In this document: positions 23,124-31,874 of the stretch, in pieces | Numbering within the stretch: the first letter of the stretch is position 1 | Layout of the letters: the number at the start of each line of letters is the position of its first letter | Source: Butyricicoccus pullicaecorum | GTDB taxonomy: Bacteria; Bacillota; Clostridia; Oscillospirales; Butyricicoccaceae | Assembly: GCA_018366035.1 (NCBI GenBank) | Contig: JAGZIW010000004.1 | Span: 1 to 64,000 of the forward strand | Length of the DNA stretch: 64,000 nt | Direction of reading: 5' to 3' | Notes under the pieces: model-generated | Database searches by the model: none | Told to the model about the DNA's origin: nothing | Seen by the model: the letters and a program-made list of their open reading frames with translations, nothing else | Translations under genes and position numbers: made by a program

Positions 23124-24023
23124 ATGAATACAGCAAAGCATCTGAAAGCTATACTGGCAACTATGTTTTCCGCAGTTATCGTCTCAAGCAGTGCATCTGC
23201 ACTCTATGCTGGCGTCAATACTGCTTCTACCACACTTAACTTCCGTGATTCTGCCAATGGCAATGTCATCGGTTCCATTCCAAGCGGCGCACGTGTAGCA
23301 GTCATCGACAATACCAATGAATGGTATCATATTGCATACAATGGCGCAATCGGCTATGTAAGTGCAGATTATATCAGTGCAACACCGGACGGAAGCGTGG
23401 ATCTTGGCACAGGCATCATTAACAGCGATGCAGTCAATATCCGTACGCAGCCGAACACAGACTCTGATGTAATGCTCCAGCTCAACAAGGACGATTGTGT
23501 CGATGTCAATGGCATTGTCGATGGCTGGTATCGTATCGCAATCGATGACACAGCTGGTTATATTTGTGCCGATTACCTAACCTTTGACCAGACTATGACT
23601 GATACACAGGAGGTACATCACGAGCGGGCTGTCACTCCAGCACAGGCAAACGAAGAAGCGGACAAGCTATTGAGTTTTGCAAATCAGTTCCTTGGCACTC
23701 CATACCGCTATGGCGGAAGTACACCCAGCGGTTTCGATTGCTCGGGCTTTACTACATATGTGTTCCGTAATGCACTGAATATCAATCTGCCGCGTACTTC
23801 GACTGAACAGAGTCAAACCTATACTCGAATCGCTACCACAGCTGAATTGCTCCCGGGCGATTTGGTATTCTTTGGTAAAGACGGCAAGGTCAACCATGTT
23901 GGCATCTATGCAGGCGCTGGTGAGTTCATTCACTCCCCACATACTGGCTCCTATGTGCGTTATGACACACTAAATTCCGGTAATTACCAAAAGAATTTCC
24001 TTTGGGGCGGCCGTGTCCTATAA
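23124..24023 (+). CDS. Secreted NlpC/P60 peptidoglycan hydrolase with two SH3 domains
   Basis: This 299-aa protein has a signal peptide (about residues 1-29), two bacterial SH3 domains (about 32-86 and 100-155; TLNFRDSANG and AVNIRTQPNTDSD mark their starts), a short linker, and a C-terminal NlpC/P60 domain. The catalytic Cys is at 206 in GFDCSGF and the His at 258 in VNHVGIY, with another conserved His near 270. Such enzymes cleave the gamma-D-Glu-diamino acid bond in stem peptides. The start at 23124 has CAGGAGG upstream. A terminator follows. Confidence 0.93.
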   Translation: MNTAKHLKAILATMFSAVIVSSSASALYAGVNTASTTLNFRDSANGNVIGSIPSGARVAVIDNTNEWYHIAYNGAIGYVSADYISATPDGSVDLGTGIINSDAVNIRTQPNTDSDVMLQLNKDDCVDVNGIVDGWYRIAIDDTAGYICADYLTFDQTMTDTQEVHHERAVTPAQANEEADKLLSFANQFLGTPYRYGGSTPSGFDCSGFTTYVFRNALNINLPRTSTEQSQTYTRIATTAELLPGDLVFFGKDGKVNHVGIYAGAGEFIHSPHTGSYVRYDTLNSGNYQKNFLWGGRVL

Positions 24024-24031
24024 TATGAAAC

Positions 24032-24067
24032 AAAAAATGAGTAGGCTAAAATACCTACTCATTTTTT
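24032..24067 (+). terminator. Intrinsic terminator of the NlpC/P60 gene
   Basis: AAAAAATGAGTAGG/CCTACTCATTTTTT with an 8-nt loop. Confidence 0.9.
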
Positions 24068-24114
24068 TATTCCGCAAAGCACTCTACTTTGATTCTTCTG
24101 TGTTTAAAGAGAAC

Positions 24115-24684
24115 TTATTGATTTGCCTCCATTCGAATATACATATGTTTCTCTGCAAGCTTTAAGGAGCAAATTTGAATCCCCTGCGCCCGAATCCCAT
24201 TGGTAATTGCTGCTCCAAGCTCCTTTGCAATAGGATTTAATAGCGCATGCGGCAGCTTCAATCCTCCAATCTCCAGAGAAATCGGGTGCAGTACCACCAT
24301 CTGATCGGCATATCCTACGGATATCAATGCGTAGAGCGGACAGGAGTCGGGCAGCAATGCCTGTGCAGCACGCGGCAGCGGGAGCTGTGATGGTTTAATC
24401 TGCGCCGTACAAAGCAAATTATCCTGCTCTGTAATTTGCAATGCAATATCCTCAAGTGCAAATCCGACAGGCAATTGGCGTGTCAAGAGTGTTGTCAGTG
24501 CACTGCTATCCATTCGCACTTCAATGCCTTCCTCTGCCGTCTGTACCTCCTCCTTGTCGGCACGCTGTACCGTTGTGTGTGGCATGTGCATGGGGATATT
24601 GCTGTATAACACCATATGCTGAATCAAAAATAAACAGAGTATGGCACATAGTACCATACAAAGGGTCTGTACCCAGCTGCGCAT
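24115..24684 (-). CDS. Membrane-anchored protein, possibly YpmS/DUF2140-like
   Basis: With the start at 24684 this is a 189-aa protein with one N-terminal transmembrane helix (about 5-25) and an extracytoplasmic domain. The domain ends in alternating strands, including PISLEIGGLKLPHALLNPI, which recalls the LSIGKLKLP region of YpmS (DUF2140). That likeness is modest. A TTG further upstream (24732) could add 16 residues, but its ribosome site would abut the codon; AAAGGGTG lies 9 nt before the chosen ATG. It stands alone after the acpP terminator. Function is unknown. Confidence 0.6.
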   Translation of the reverse strand: MRSWVQTLCMVLCAILCLFLIQHMVLYSNIPMHMPHTTVQRADKEEVQTAEEGIEVRMDSSALTTLLTRQLPVGFALEDIALQITEQDNLLCTAQIKPSQLPLPRAAQALLPDSCPLYALISVGYADQMVVLHPISLEIGGLKLPHALLNPIAKELGAAITNGIRAQGIQICSLKLAEKHMYIRMEANQ

Positions 24685-24748
24685 AAATGGTTTCACCCTT
24701 TCTTTTCCATACCATAGTTTATGTGCAGCCAACCTCCTTCATGCCATG

Positions 24749-24775
24749 AAAAAAGCACCCTTTCGGGTGCTTTTT
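24749..24775 (-). terminator. Terminator of the fatty-acid synthesis operon
   Basis: AAAAAGCACCC/GGGTGCTTTTT with a short loop lies directly after the acpP stop. Confidence 0.9.
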
Positions 24776-24778
24776 AAA

Positions 24779-25003
24779 TTATTGATTTGCTTCGATGTAT
24801 TTGCAGATATCACCGATAGTGGACATTTTCATTGCTTCTTCGTCAGAAATAGAAATGCCGAAGTTTTCTTCGAGATCCATCATCAGTTCGACAACGTCCA
24901 AAGAGTCTGCATTCAAATCGTCCTTGATCTTGGTATCCATTGTCATAGATGCAGCATCTGCATCAAACTTCTCTGCCAACAGTTCACAAATCTTCTCAAA
25001 CAT
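24779..25003 (-). CDS. acpP: Acyl carrier protein
   Basis: ACP carries growing acyl chains on a phosphopantetheine arm. The 74-aa acidic four-helix protein has the attachment site NADSLD with Ser34. AAAGGAG precedes the ATG at 25003. It is the last gene of the fab/acc operon, 30 bp after accA and just before the terminator. Confidence 0.96.
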   Translation of the reverse strand: MFEKICELLAEKFDADAASMTMDTKIKDDLNADSLDVVELMMDLEENFGISISDEEAMKMSTIGDICKYIEANQ

Positions 25004-25033
25004 AGTGATTCTCCTTTTAATTTGGGTTTTCAT

Positions 25034-25825
25034 TTATTCTGCGAAAATTCCGATTTTACGGAACTTTTCATAGCGTTTTTCGAGCAGCTGATCTATCGTT
25101 TGAACAGCTGACAAGTCTTTGAGCTGCTCATGGAGCGCTTTTTTGAGATTACGCATCAAGGAACCGCTCTCAGGGACAATCCCCTCGATCATGCCAAAGG
25201 ATAAAAGGTCATCTGCGGTAATCTTCAATCGCTCTGCTGCTTCTACCTCCCGACTGGCATCTTTCCACAGAATCGATGCACAGCCACGTGGAGAGATGAC
25301 CGAATAAATCGCGTTCTCCAGCATTAAGACACGGTCTGCAACGGCAAGCGCGAGTGCTCCGCCAGACCCACCTTCTCCTGTAATGATACTGATAACCGGA
25401 GTACGCAGCACCATAAAATCACTGAGACAGCGTGCAATTGCCTCGCCCTGTCCACGCTCCTCTGCGCCAATACCGCAAAATGCACCCGCAGTATCTACAA
25501 AGCAAATGACAGGGCGGTGAAACTTTTCTGCCTGTTTCGCCAAACGCAGCGCTTTGCGATATCCCTCCGGATGCGCCATAGCAAAATTTGCACGGATATT
25601 TTCTTCGGTTGTCTTGCCTTTTCTATGTCCGATAATTGTTACCGGAATTCCCTGAAAGAGTGCAATCCCAGCGCAGATTGCCGGATCATCTGCATAGCCT
25701 CGATCACCATGCAGCTCTGTAAAATCATCAAAGAGTGTCTTCACATAGTCATCAATGGTCGGACGCTTGCTGTCATGAATGATTCGCATTTTTTGAGATA
25801 CTGGGAGTTTTTCTTTTGTGCTCAT
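25034..25825 (-). CDS. accA: Acetyl-CoA carboxylase carboxyltransferase subunit alpha
   Basis: AccA and AccD together transfer the carboxyl group from carboxybiotin to acetyl-CoA, giving malonyl-CoA. This 263-aa protein has the crotonase-like fold with the oxyanion-hole segments GEGGSGGALAL and MLENAIYSVISPRGCASIL. It is shorter than the 315-320 aa Escherichia coli form and lacks most of the N-terminal helical extension, as in several Clostridia. Its ATG overlaps the accD stop (ATGA). Confidence 0.95.
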   Translation of the reverse strand: MSTKEKLPVSQKMRIIHDSKRPTIDDYVKTLFDDFTELHGDRGYADDPAICAGIALFQGIPVTIIGHRKGKTTEENIRANFAMAHPEGYRKALRLAKQAEKFHRPVICFVDTAGAFCGIGAEERGQGEAIARCLSDFMVLRTPVISIITGEGGSGGALALAVADRVLMLENAIYSVISPRGCASILWKDASREVEAAERLKITADDLLSFGMIEGIVPESGSLMRNLKKALHEQLKDLSAVQTIDQLLEKRYEKFRKIGIFAE

Positions 25826-26685
25826 ACTGAATCCCCCCGTCCCTGCGGCTGGTGCATACGCAGCAGTGTCTGCAATGTGTAACGCATTTGATTCCGTGGT
25901 ACAATTTTATCACAAAATCCGTGCGCAAGCAAGAACTCTGATGACTGAAAATCGTCTGGAAGCTTTTCTCCAATGGTGCCCTCAATGACACGGCGGCCGG
26001 CAAACCCAATGGTTGCATGCGGCTCTGCCAGAATGATATCTCCAAGGGAGGCAAAGCTTGCTGTGACACCGCCTGTTGTAGGATCGGTGAGCACAGTGAT
26101 ATACAACAGTCCTGCATCGGAATGTCTGCGTGCCGCACCAGATACCTTTGCCATCTGCAAGAGAGAAAACATACCCTCCTGCATACGTGCACCACCTGAT
26201 GCGGTAAACAGAATTACAGGAAGCCTGCGGCGGGTTGCATATTCAAACAAACGAGTCAGCTTTTCTCCCACAACACTGCCCATAGATGCCATCAAAAAAT
26301 GGCTGTCCATGATGCCGAGGCAGGTTTCAATGCCGCCAACTGTGCAGACGCCTGTTACAACAGCATCTTGCATGCCGGTCTTTTCCTGAAGCGCCTCAAT
26401 TTTTTCACGGTAACCCTCAAAATCCAACGGATTACACGGACGAATATTGGCGAACAGCTCACGGAAGGAATCTTTATCCGCGGTGATACGCACCCGTGTA
26501 CGTGCCAGCAGACGGGCATACCGTCCGCAGGACGGACATACATAGAGATTTCTTCCGTAGTTACGTGCCTGAAGCTGTGCCCCACAGCCCTTACATACGA
26601 TCTGTGGCTTCTCCTCTGGCAGCGTATCCGAATCTTTCATCTGCATGGAGGTCGTTCTGGTTTTTTGAAAGAGATCAATCAGCAT
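25822..26685 (-). CDS. accD: Acetyl-CoA carboxylase carboxyltransferase subunit beta
   Basis: This 287-aa protein has the N-terminal four-Cys zinc ribbon (CKGCG at about 32, CPSCG at about 52) characteristic of AccD and a crotonase-like carboxyltransferase domain with GGARMQEGMFSLLQM and PTTGGVTASFASLGD. It pairs with AccA. GGAGGG precedes the ATG; accC ends 14 bp upstream and accA overlaps its stop. Confidence 0.95.
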   Translation of the reverse strand: MLIDLFQKTRTTSMQMKDSDTLPEEKPQIVCKGCGAQLQARNYGRNLYVCPSCGRYARLLARTRVRITADKDSFRELFANIRPCNPLDFEGYREKIEALQEKTGMQDAVVTGVCTVGGIETCLGIMDSHFLMASMGSVVGEKLTRLFEYATRRRLPVILFTASGGARMQEGMFSLLQMAKVSGAARRHSDAGLLYITVLTDPTTGGVTASFASLGDIILAEPHATIGFAGRRVIEGTIGEKLPDDFQSSEFLLAHGFCDKIVPRNQMRYTLQTLLRMHQPQGRGDSV

Positions 26686-26699
26686 GCTTTTCCCTCCTC

Positions 26700-28046
26700 T
26701 CAGCGGTTAAAATCGCCATTGGCGATAGAATTGGTATGGAAATCTCCTGATACAAAGATGTCTGATGACAAGAGTCTCAGCTGAAAGTCTACGCTGGTTG
26801 TCACGCCATCAAATAATGTTTCTGCAAGTGCACGGCGCATGCGAGCGATTGCCTGTGCACGGTCTTTGCCTGTCACAATCAGCTTTCCAATCATGCTGTC
26901 ATAGAACGGCGGAATGGTATATCCCTGATAAGCAGCGGTATCCATGCGCACACCCGGGCCACCGGACAAGTGCATCGCAAGAATATGCCCCGGGCAAGGT
27001 GCAAAATTTCGTGCTGGGTCCTCCGCATTGATGCGACATTCGATTGCATGCCCTCGCAGCTGCAAATCCTCCTGACGGAAGGAAATTGGCTCTCCAGCAG
27101 CGATTTTGATTTGCTCGCATACAAGGTCTACCCCTGTTACCTGCTCAGTAACGGGGTGCTCAACTTGAATTCGCGTATTCATTTCACAGAAAAAGAAGTT
27201 CTTTTGGTCATCTACCAAAAACTCAACTGTTCCGGCATTGACATATCCGACCTTTTGGGCAAGATTGCGCGCCGCACTGCAAATTTTTTCTCTGGTTTGT
27301 GGGTCGAGGAAAAAAGACGGAGCTTCTTCGATGAGTTTTTGATGCCGGCGCTGAATCGAGCACTCGCGCTCAAAAAGATGCACAACATTACCCTGTGTAT
27401 CGCCCAAAATCTGCACTTCGATATGGCGCGGATTTTCGATATATCGCTCGATATACAGCCTGCCATCTCCAAAGTTTGCCTGTGCTTCTCCAGAAGCCGT
27501 ATCATAGGCACTCTTTAAGTCCGCGTGCGTATGTGCGACACGAATGCCTTTCCCTCCGCCGCCAGCCGAAGCCTTGAGCATAACTGGATAACCGATTTTC
27601 TCTGCCCACTGCTCTGCTTCCGCAAAATTTGCAACCGCACCATCTGACCCCAGCGCAACTGGAACCCCAGCAGCGATAGCAGTACGCTTTGCCTCCGATT
27701 TATCACCAAGCAGCCGAATGGTCTGCGGCTTGGGACCGATGAAAGCGATTCCATACTCAATGGCAAGCTGTGCAAATTCTGCATTTTCAGACAGAAATCC
27801 AAAGCCCGGGTGAATCGCCTGTGCGCCCGAAGCAAGTGCCGCAGAAATCAAATTCTGCATATTCAGGTAGCTATCACGCGGGTTTGCCGGACCAATACAG
27901 ATCGCTTCATCTGCAATCTGTGCATGCAGTGCTTCCTTATCTGCTTCCGAATAGACTGCAACTGAAATAATTCCCATATCACGGCAGGCGCGAATGATGC
28001 GTACAGCAATTTCCCCGCGGTTTGCAATTAAGATTTTTTGAAACAT
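26700..28046 (-). CDS. accC: Acetyl-CoA carboxylase biotin carboxylase subunit
   Basis: AccC uses ATP and bicarbonate to carboxylate biotin on AccB. The 448-aa length is that of stand-alone biotin carboxylases. It begins MFQKILIANRGEIAVRII, has the ATP-grasp glycine loop (ASAGGGGKGI, about 160-169) and the catalytic stretch EMNTRIQVEHPVTE (about 285-298). The start at 28046 is chosen by alignment to the family N-terminus, with AGGTG upstream. Confidence 0.96.
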   Translation of the reverse strand: MFQKILIANRGEIAVRIIRACRDMGIISVAVYSEADKEALHAQIADEAICIGPANPRDSYLNMQNLISAALASGAQAIHPGFGFLSENAEFAQLAIEYGIAFIGPKPQTIRLLGDKSEAKRTAIAAGVPVALGSDGAVANFAEAEQWAEKIGYPVMLKASAGGGGKGIRVAHTHADLKSAYDTASGEAQANFGDGRLYIERYIENPRHIEVQILGDTQGNVVHLFERECSIQRRHQKLIEEAPSFFLDPQTREKICSAARNLAQKVGYVNAGTVEFLVDDQKNFFFCEMNTRIQVEHPVTEQVTGVDLVCEQIKIAAGEPISFRQEDLQLRGHAIECRINAEDPARNFAPCPGHILAMHLSGGPGVRMDTAAYQGYTIPPFYDSMIGKLIVTGKDRAQAIARMRRALAETLFDGVTTSVDFQLRLLSSDIFVSGDFHTNSIANGDFNR

Positions 28047-28062
28047 GTCTGCTGCACCTGTA

Positions 28063-28485
28063 TTATTCGCCAATAAAGCATTTGATTTCTGCCTCAGATG
28101 CCAGCTTGCCATCTACAAATGCACGTCCCTGTGCGACCGCAAGCGGTGCGCGCATTTTGACAAGCTCAACTTCGAGTGTCAGCACGTCATTGGGACGCAC
28201 CATCTGACGAAATTTTGCCTTATCAATGCTGGTATAGAAAGCTGTTTTTCCGCGATGCTGCTCTTGAGACAGAATTGCAACTGCACCAACCTGTGCGAGT
28301 GCCTCAAGCTGAAAAACAGCTGGCATAATTGGATTTTCCGGAAAATGTCCCTGAAAAAAGAATTCGTCTCCGGTTAAATGCAGTTCACCCTTCGCCCCTG
28401 TTTCAGTGATTTCCAAAATAGTATCCACCAAAAGCATAGGTGGGCGATGTGGAATGATTTCCATAATCTGTTCTTGATTCAGCAT
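28063..28485 (-). CDS. fabZ: 3-hydroxyacyl-ACP dehydratase FabZ
   Basis: FabZ removes water from 3-hydroxyacyl-ACP to give trans-2-enoyl-ACP. The 140-aa hot-dog-fold protein has IPHRPPMLLVD near the N-terminus and the catalytic pair His47 (FQGHFPENPIMP) and Glu61 (QLEALAQ). GGAGGAAGG precedes the ATG. No fabA/fabB or fabM is seen in this locus, so how unsaturated chains are made is not shown here. Confidence 0.95.
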   Translation of the reverse strand: MLNQEQIMEIIPHRPPMLLVDTILEITETGAKGELHLTGDEFFFQGHFPENPIMPAVFQLEALAQVGAVAILSQEQHRGKTAFYTSIDKAKFRQMVRPNDVLTLEVELVKMRAPLAVAQGRAFVDGKLASEAEIKCFIGE

Positions 28486-28497
28486 TTACCTTCCTCC

Positions 28498-28923
28498 TCA
28501 TTCAATGACAACCAGTACCTGCTTGTACTCTACCATGTCTCCGTTCTGCGCAAGAATCCGGCTGATCGTTCCATCGCAGGGTGCCACGATTTCGTTCATT
28601 GTTTTCATCGCTTCAATGATAAACAAAGTCTCACCCTTTTTCACCTGCTGCCCTACCTCAATAAATGGAGGTTCCTCTGGGGCGGGTGCACTGTAAAATA
28701 CACCGACCAGTGGGGCTTCCACCGGTGTACCGGTTTCCTCCTGTGGCGCAGCGGCTGCCACGGTCACGGTCTGCTGTGCTGTGGAAGCAGCTGCTGTCGG
28801 AACTGCTGATAACTCAATATGCAGCTTAAAATCATCTGTTTTGACTTCAAACACCGAAACGCCACGCTGCTTTACTGCGTCCATGAGCGCAATCGAAAGT
28901 TCTTTTAATTCTTTTGTATCCAT
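28498..28923 (-). CDS. accB: Biotin carboxyl carrier protein of acetyl-CoA carboxylase
   Basis: This 141-aa protein has an N-terminal helical region, an Ala/Pro/Thr-rich linker (about 41-70) and a C-terminal biotinyl domain. Biotin is attached to Lys107 in EAMKTMNEI. The residue after the Lys is Thr where Leu or Met is more usual. It starts directly after the fabF stop (TAA-ATG). Confidence 0.95.
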   Translation of the reverse strand: MDTKELKELSIALMDAVKQRGVSVFEVKTDDFKLHIELSAVPTAAASTAQQTVTVAAAAPQEETGTPVEAPLVGVFYSAPAPEEPPFIEVGQQVKKGETLFIIEAMKTMNEIVAPCDGTISRILAQNGDMVEYKQVLVVIE

Positions 28924-30159
28924 TTAATCCTCCAGCTTTCGGAACAACAAGGTTGCATTGTGTCCACCAAAGCCCAGCGAATTGCTGAGTGCAGCACGAA
29001 TTGGGGCTTCCACCGCATGATTGGGTGTAATATCCAAATCACAATCTGCATCTGGCTCCTTATAATTGATCGTTGGCGGAATCACACCATGCTGAATCGC
29101 CAAAAGGCAGGCAATTGCCTCCACAGCACCTGCCGCGCCCAGCAAATGTCCCGTCATGGACTTGGTCGAGGAGATATGAACACGGGCTGCCGCATCTCCC
29201 AATGCCTTCTTGATTGCCATAGTCTCGATTTTATCATTCAGCGGAGTTGATGTGCCATGTGCGTTGATATAATCGATCTGATCTGGTGTCATACCTGCAT
29301 CTGCTATTGCAAGCTGCATGGCACGTGCACCCCCATTTCCCTCCGGATCGGGAGAAGTAATATGGTAGGCATCTGATGTTGCACCATAGCCTGCAATCTC
29401 GCCCAAAATCACGGCACCGCGTGCTTTTGCATGAGACAGGCTTTCCAATACCAGTGCACCAGCACCCTCACCCATCACAAATCCACTCCGTCGTGCATCG
29501 AAAGGTACCGAAGCTGCTTCCGGATCCTCTCCGGTATGCAGTGCCTTCATATTCTGGAAGCCCGCAGTTGCAATTCGGATAATGGAGGCCTCTGCGCCGC
29601 CTGCAATCATAACATCTTGATATCCATGCCGAATGGCACGGTATGCCTCACCGATTGCATGATTTCCGGTTGCACAGGCGCTGACCGGACAGAAAGATTC
29701 TCCCTTAAATCCAAGCACCATGGAAATATGTGCTGCACCCATATTGGCAATCATTTCCGGAATACAGAGCGGAGACACGCGACTCGGCCCTTTTCCCACC
29801 AGCTTTTGGAACTCATCTTCAAATACATACAGTCCACCTACACCCGAACCGAAAAATACACCTGCTCGTTCCGGATCAAATGCACCTTCTGTCATACCGG
29901 CCTGCTCAGCTGCCTGTTTTGCAGCCGCAATCGCAAAGTGGCAATACCGTTCCATGCGCTTGCTTTCACGCTTGTCCATGTAATCGGTTGGGTCAAAATC
30001 CTTGACCTCAGCTGCCAACTTTGCCTTATACTCGGTTGTATCAAAATGTGTAATGGGGGCAATGCCGTTCTTTCCGTTTTTCAAGCCTTCCCAAAAAGAT
30101 GGTATATCATTTCCGATTGGCGTAACTGCGCCCATTCCTGTAACAACTACACGTTCCAT
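28924..30159 (-). CDS. fabF: Beta-ketoacyl-ACP synthase II
   Basis: FabF condenses malonyl-ACP with acyl-ACP in chain elongation. The 411-aa thiolase-fold protein has the Cys-His-His triad: Cys162 in VSACATGNH, His in NAHGTSTPLND (about 302) and His in KSMTGHLLGAAG (about 339). AGAGAGG precedes the ATG. It is the only elongating KAS in the window. Confidence 0.96.
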   Translation of the reverse strand: MERVVVTGMGAVTPIGNDIPSFWEGLKNGKNGIAPITHFDTTEYKAKLAAEVKDFDPTDYMDKRESKRMERYCHFAIAAAKQAAEQAGMTEGAFDPERAGVFFGSGVGGLYVFEDEFQKLVGKGPSRVSPLCIPEMIANMGAAHISMVLGFKGESFCPVSACATGNHAIGEAYRAIRHGYQDVMIAGGAEASIIRIATAGFQNMKALHTGEDPEAASVPFDARRSGFVMGEGAGALVLESLSHAKARGAVILGEIAGYGATSDAYHITSPDPEGNGGARAMQLAIADAGMTPDQIDYINAHGTSTPLNDKIETMAIKKALGDAAARVHISSTKSMTGHLLGAAGAVEAIACLLAIQHGVIPPTINYKEPDADCDLDITPNHAVEAPIRAALSNSLGFGGHNATLLFRKLED

Positions 30160-30171
30160 AAAAGACCTCTC

Positions 30172-30903
30172 TTATATCCCCATTCCGCCATCTGTCACGA
30201 TGACCTGCCCCGTTACATATGCTGCTGCATCAGATGCCAAGAATGCTACAACATTTGCGATTTCTTCGGGCTTTCCAAATCGTCCCAGCGCAATCTGTTT
30301 CTTCGCACCTTCCTTGAGTTCTTCCGGCAGGTTTTCTGTCATATCTGTTTCAATAAAGCCCGGGGCAACTGCATTGACTGTGATCCCACGGCTGCCAAGT
30401 TCCTTGGCAGCCGATTTGGTCATACCAATAAGTCCCGCCTTAGATGCCGCATAATTGACTTGTCCCGCATTGCCCGCCACACCAGCAACCGAACTGATGT
30501 TTATAATACGTCCTGCCTTGGCGCGGAGCATCATTGCACCACACAGACGCAGCATGTGGAACGCACCCTTTAAGTTGATTCGAATAACCTCATCAAATTG
30601 TTCTTCGCTCATACGTACCAATAAGCCGTCGCGCGTGATGCCGGCGTTGTTGACCAAAATTTCCGGTACGCCAAGTTCTTCCTTGATTTCCTTGAGCGCG
30701 GCATCACAGGCTGCAAAATCGGCAACGTCCCAAGCCTTTGCCACTGCGCGAACGCCATAAGCACGACACTTTTGTGCAACAGCCTCTGCCTTGTCCACGG
30801 AAGACGCACAGTTAATGACAACATCGTGTCCCTGCTCAGCAAGCTTTTGTGCGATTGCCGCACCAATACCGCGTGAACCACCTGTAATAATTGCAACTGC
30901 CAT
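30172..30903 (-). CDS. fabG: 3-oxoacyl-ACP reductase FabG
   Basis: FabG is the NADPH-dependent short-chain dehydrogenase that reduces 3-ketoacyl-ACP. The 243-aa protein has GGSRGIG (8-14), NNAG (85-88) and the Ser138-Tyr151-Lys155 catalytic set. It lies between fabK and fabF, with 4-12 bp gaps, in the same operon. Confidence 0.96.
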   Translation of the reverse strand: MAVAIITGGSRGIGAAIAQKLAEQGHDVVINCASSVDKAEAVAQKCRAYGVRAVAKAWDVADFAACDAALKEIKEELGVPEILVNNAGITRDGLLVRMSEEQFDEVIRINLKGAFHMLRLCGAMMLRAKAGRIINISSVAGVAGNAGQVNYAASKAGLIGMTKSAAKELGSRGITVNAVAPGFIETDMTENLPEELKEGAKKQIALGRFGKPEEIANVVAFLASDAAAYVTGQVIVTDGGMGI

Positions 30904-30907
30904 ACAG

Positions 30908-31864
30908 TTAACCTTCCTTTCCGAATCGTGCTGTCCGTGCCTCTATCACTTGTTCGGCACCATGGATTAGCTTTTCTACAATTGCCTGACAGGTCATAGG
31001 CGTATTTAACATACCTGCAATCTGTCCCGCCATAAAGGTTCCTTCTTCAAAGTTCCCGTCCTGCACAGCCTTACGCAGAGACCCTGCCGTCATTTCCTCA
31101 ATTTCTTCCAGAGAACGGTCATCTCCAGCCTTTTCAAGCTGCGCACATTTTCTGGTCACCGGAGACTTAAGGGAACGTACAGGGTGCCCGTTTGCACGTC
31201 CGGTTACAATAGTTGAGATGTCGCTTGCCTTGAGAACCAATTCCTTATATTTTTCCGAAATCTGACATTCTTGAGAGGTCAGAAAAATCGTACCACACTG
31301 AACGCCCTCTGCACCCAGCATCAGCATTGCAGCAACACCGCGTCCATCTCCAACACCTCCGGCGCCAATGACCGGAATTTCCACGGCATCAACAATCTGC
31401 GGCAAAAGTGCCATGGTCGTAGTTTCACCAATATGACCGCCGGCCTCCATACCCTCTGCAATGACAGCATCTGCTCCAGAGCGCTCCATACGCTTTGCAA
31501 GTGCCACTGATGCCACAACTGGAATTACTTTCACGCCAGCGTCCTTCCATGCGGGAATATATTTTGCCGGATTGCCCGCACCTGTTGTGACAACCTCGAT
31601 TTTTTCATCAATCGCCAACTGTGCCAATTCATCTGCATTCGGGCTGAGCAGCATGATGTTCAGTCCAATCGGCTTTTTGGTTGCAGCGCGTGCTTTGTGA
31701 ATTTGTGCGCGGATCACCTCCGCCGGTGCCGCACCGCCTGCAATAATACCAAGGCCACCTGCTTCACTCACCGCGGCGGCAAGCGTTCCCTCTGCAATCC
31801 ATGCCATTGCACCCTGAAAAATGGGATATTCAATCCCCAATAACTCTGTAATTCTGGTTTTCAT
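30908..31864 (-). CDS. fabK: Enoyl-ACP reductase II (FMN-dependent)
   Basis: FabK reduces trans-2-enoyl-ACP in species that lack FabI. The 318-aa TIM-barrel flavoprotein of the nitronate monooxygenase-like family begins with RITELLGIEYPIFQGAMAWI. It has the FMN phosphate-binding GAGGVGDGRGVAAML and LGAEGVQCGTIFLTSQEC. GAGGAGG, overlapping the fabH stop region, precedes the ATG. FabK explains the lack of fabI/fabL/fabV here. Confidence 0.96.
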   Translation of the reverse strand: MKTRITELLGIEYPIFQGAMAWIAEGTLAAAVSEAGGLGIIAGGAAPAEVIRAQIHKARAATKKPIGLNIMLLSPNADELAQLAIDEKIEVVTTGAGNPAKYIPAWKDAGVKVIPVVASVALAKRMERSGADAVIAEGMEAGGHIGETTTMALLPQIVDAVEIPVIGAGGVGDGRGVAAMLMLGAEGVQCGTIFLTSQECQISEKYKELVLKASDISTIVTGRANGHPVRSLKSPVTRKCAQLEKAGDDRSLEEIEEMTAGSLRKAVQDGNFEEGTFMAGQIAGMLNTPMTCQAIVEKLIHGAEQVIEARTARFGKEG

Positions 31865-31874
31865 GATATCCTCC

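Noticed and set aside
29431..30573. 380-codon plus-strand frame opposite fabF/fabG
   Set aside because: It is antisense to two clear fatty-acid genes, has odd composition (many Cys and His) and has no initiation signals.
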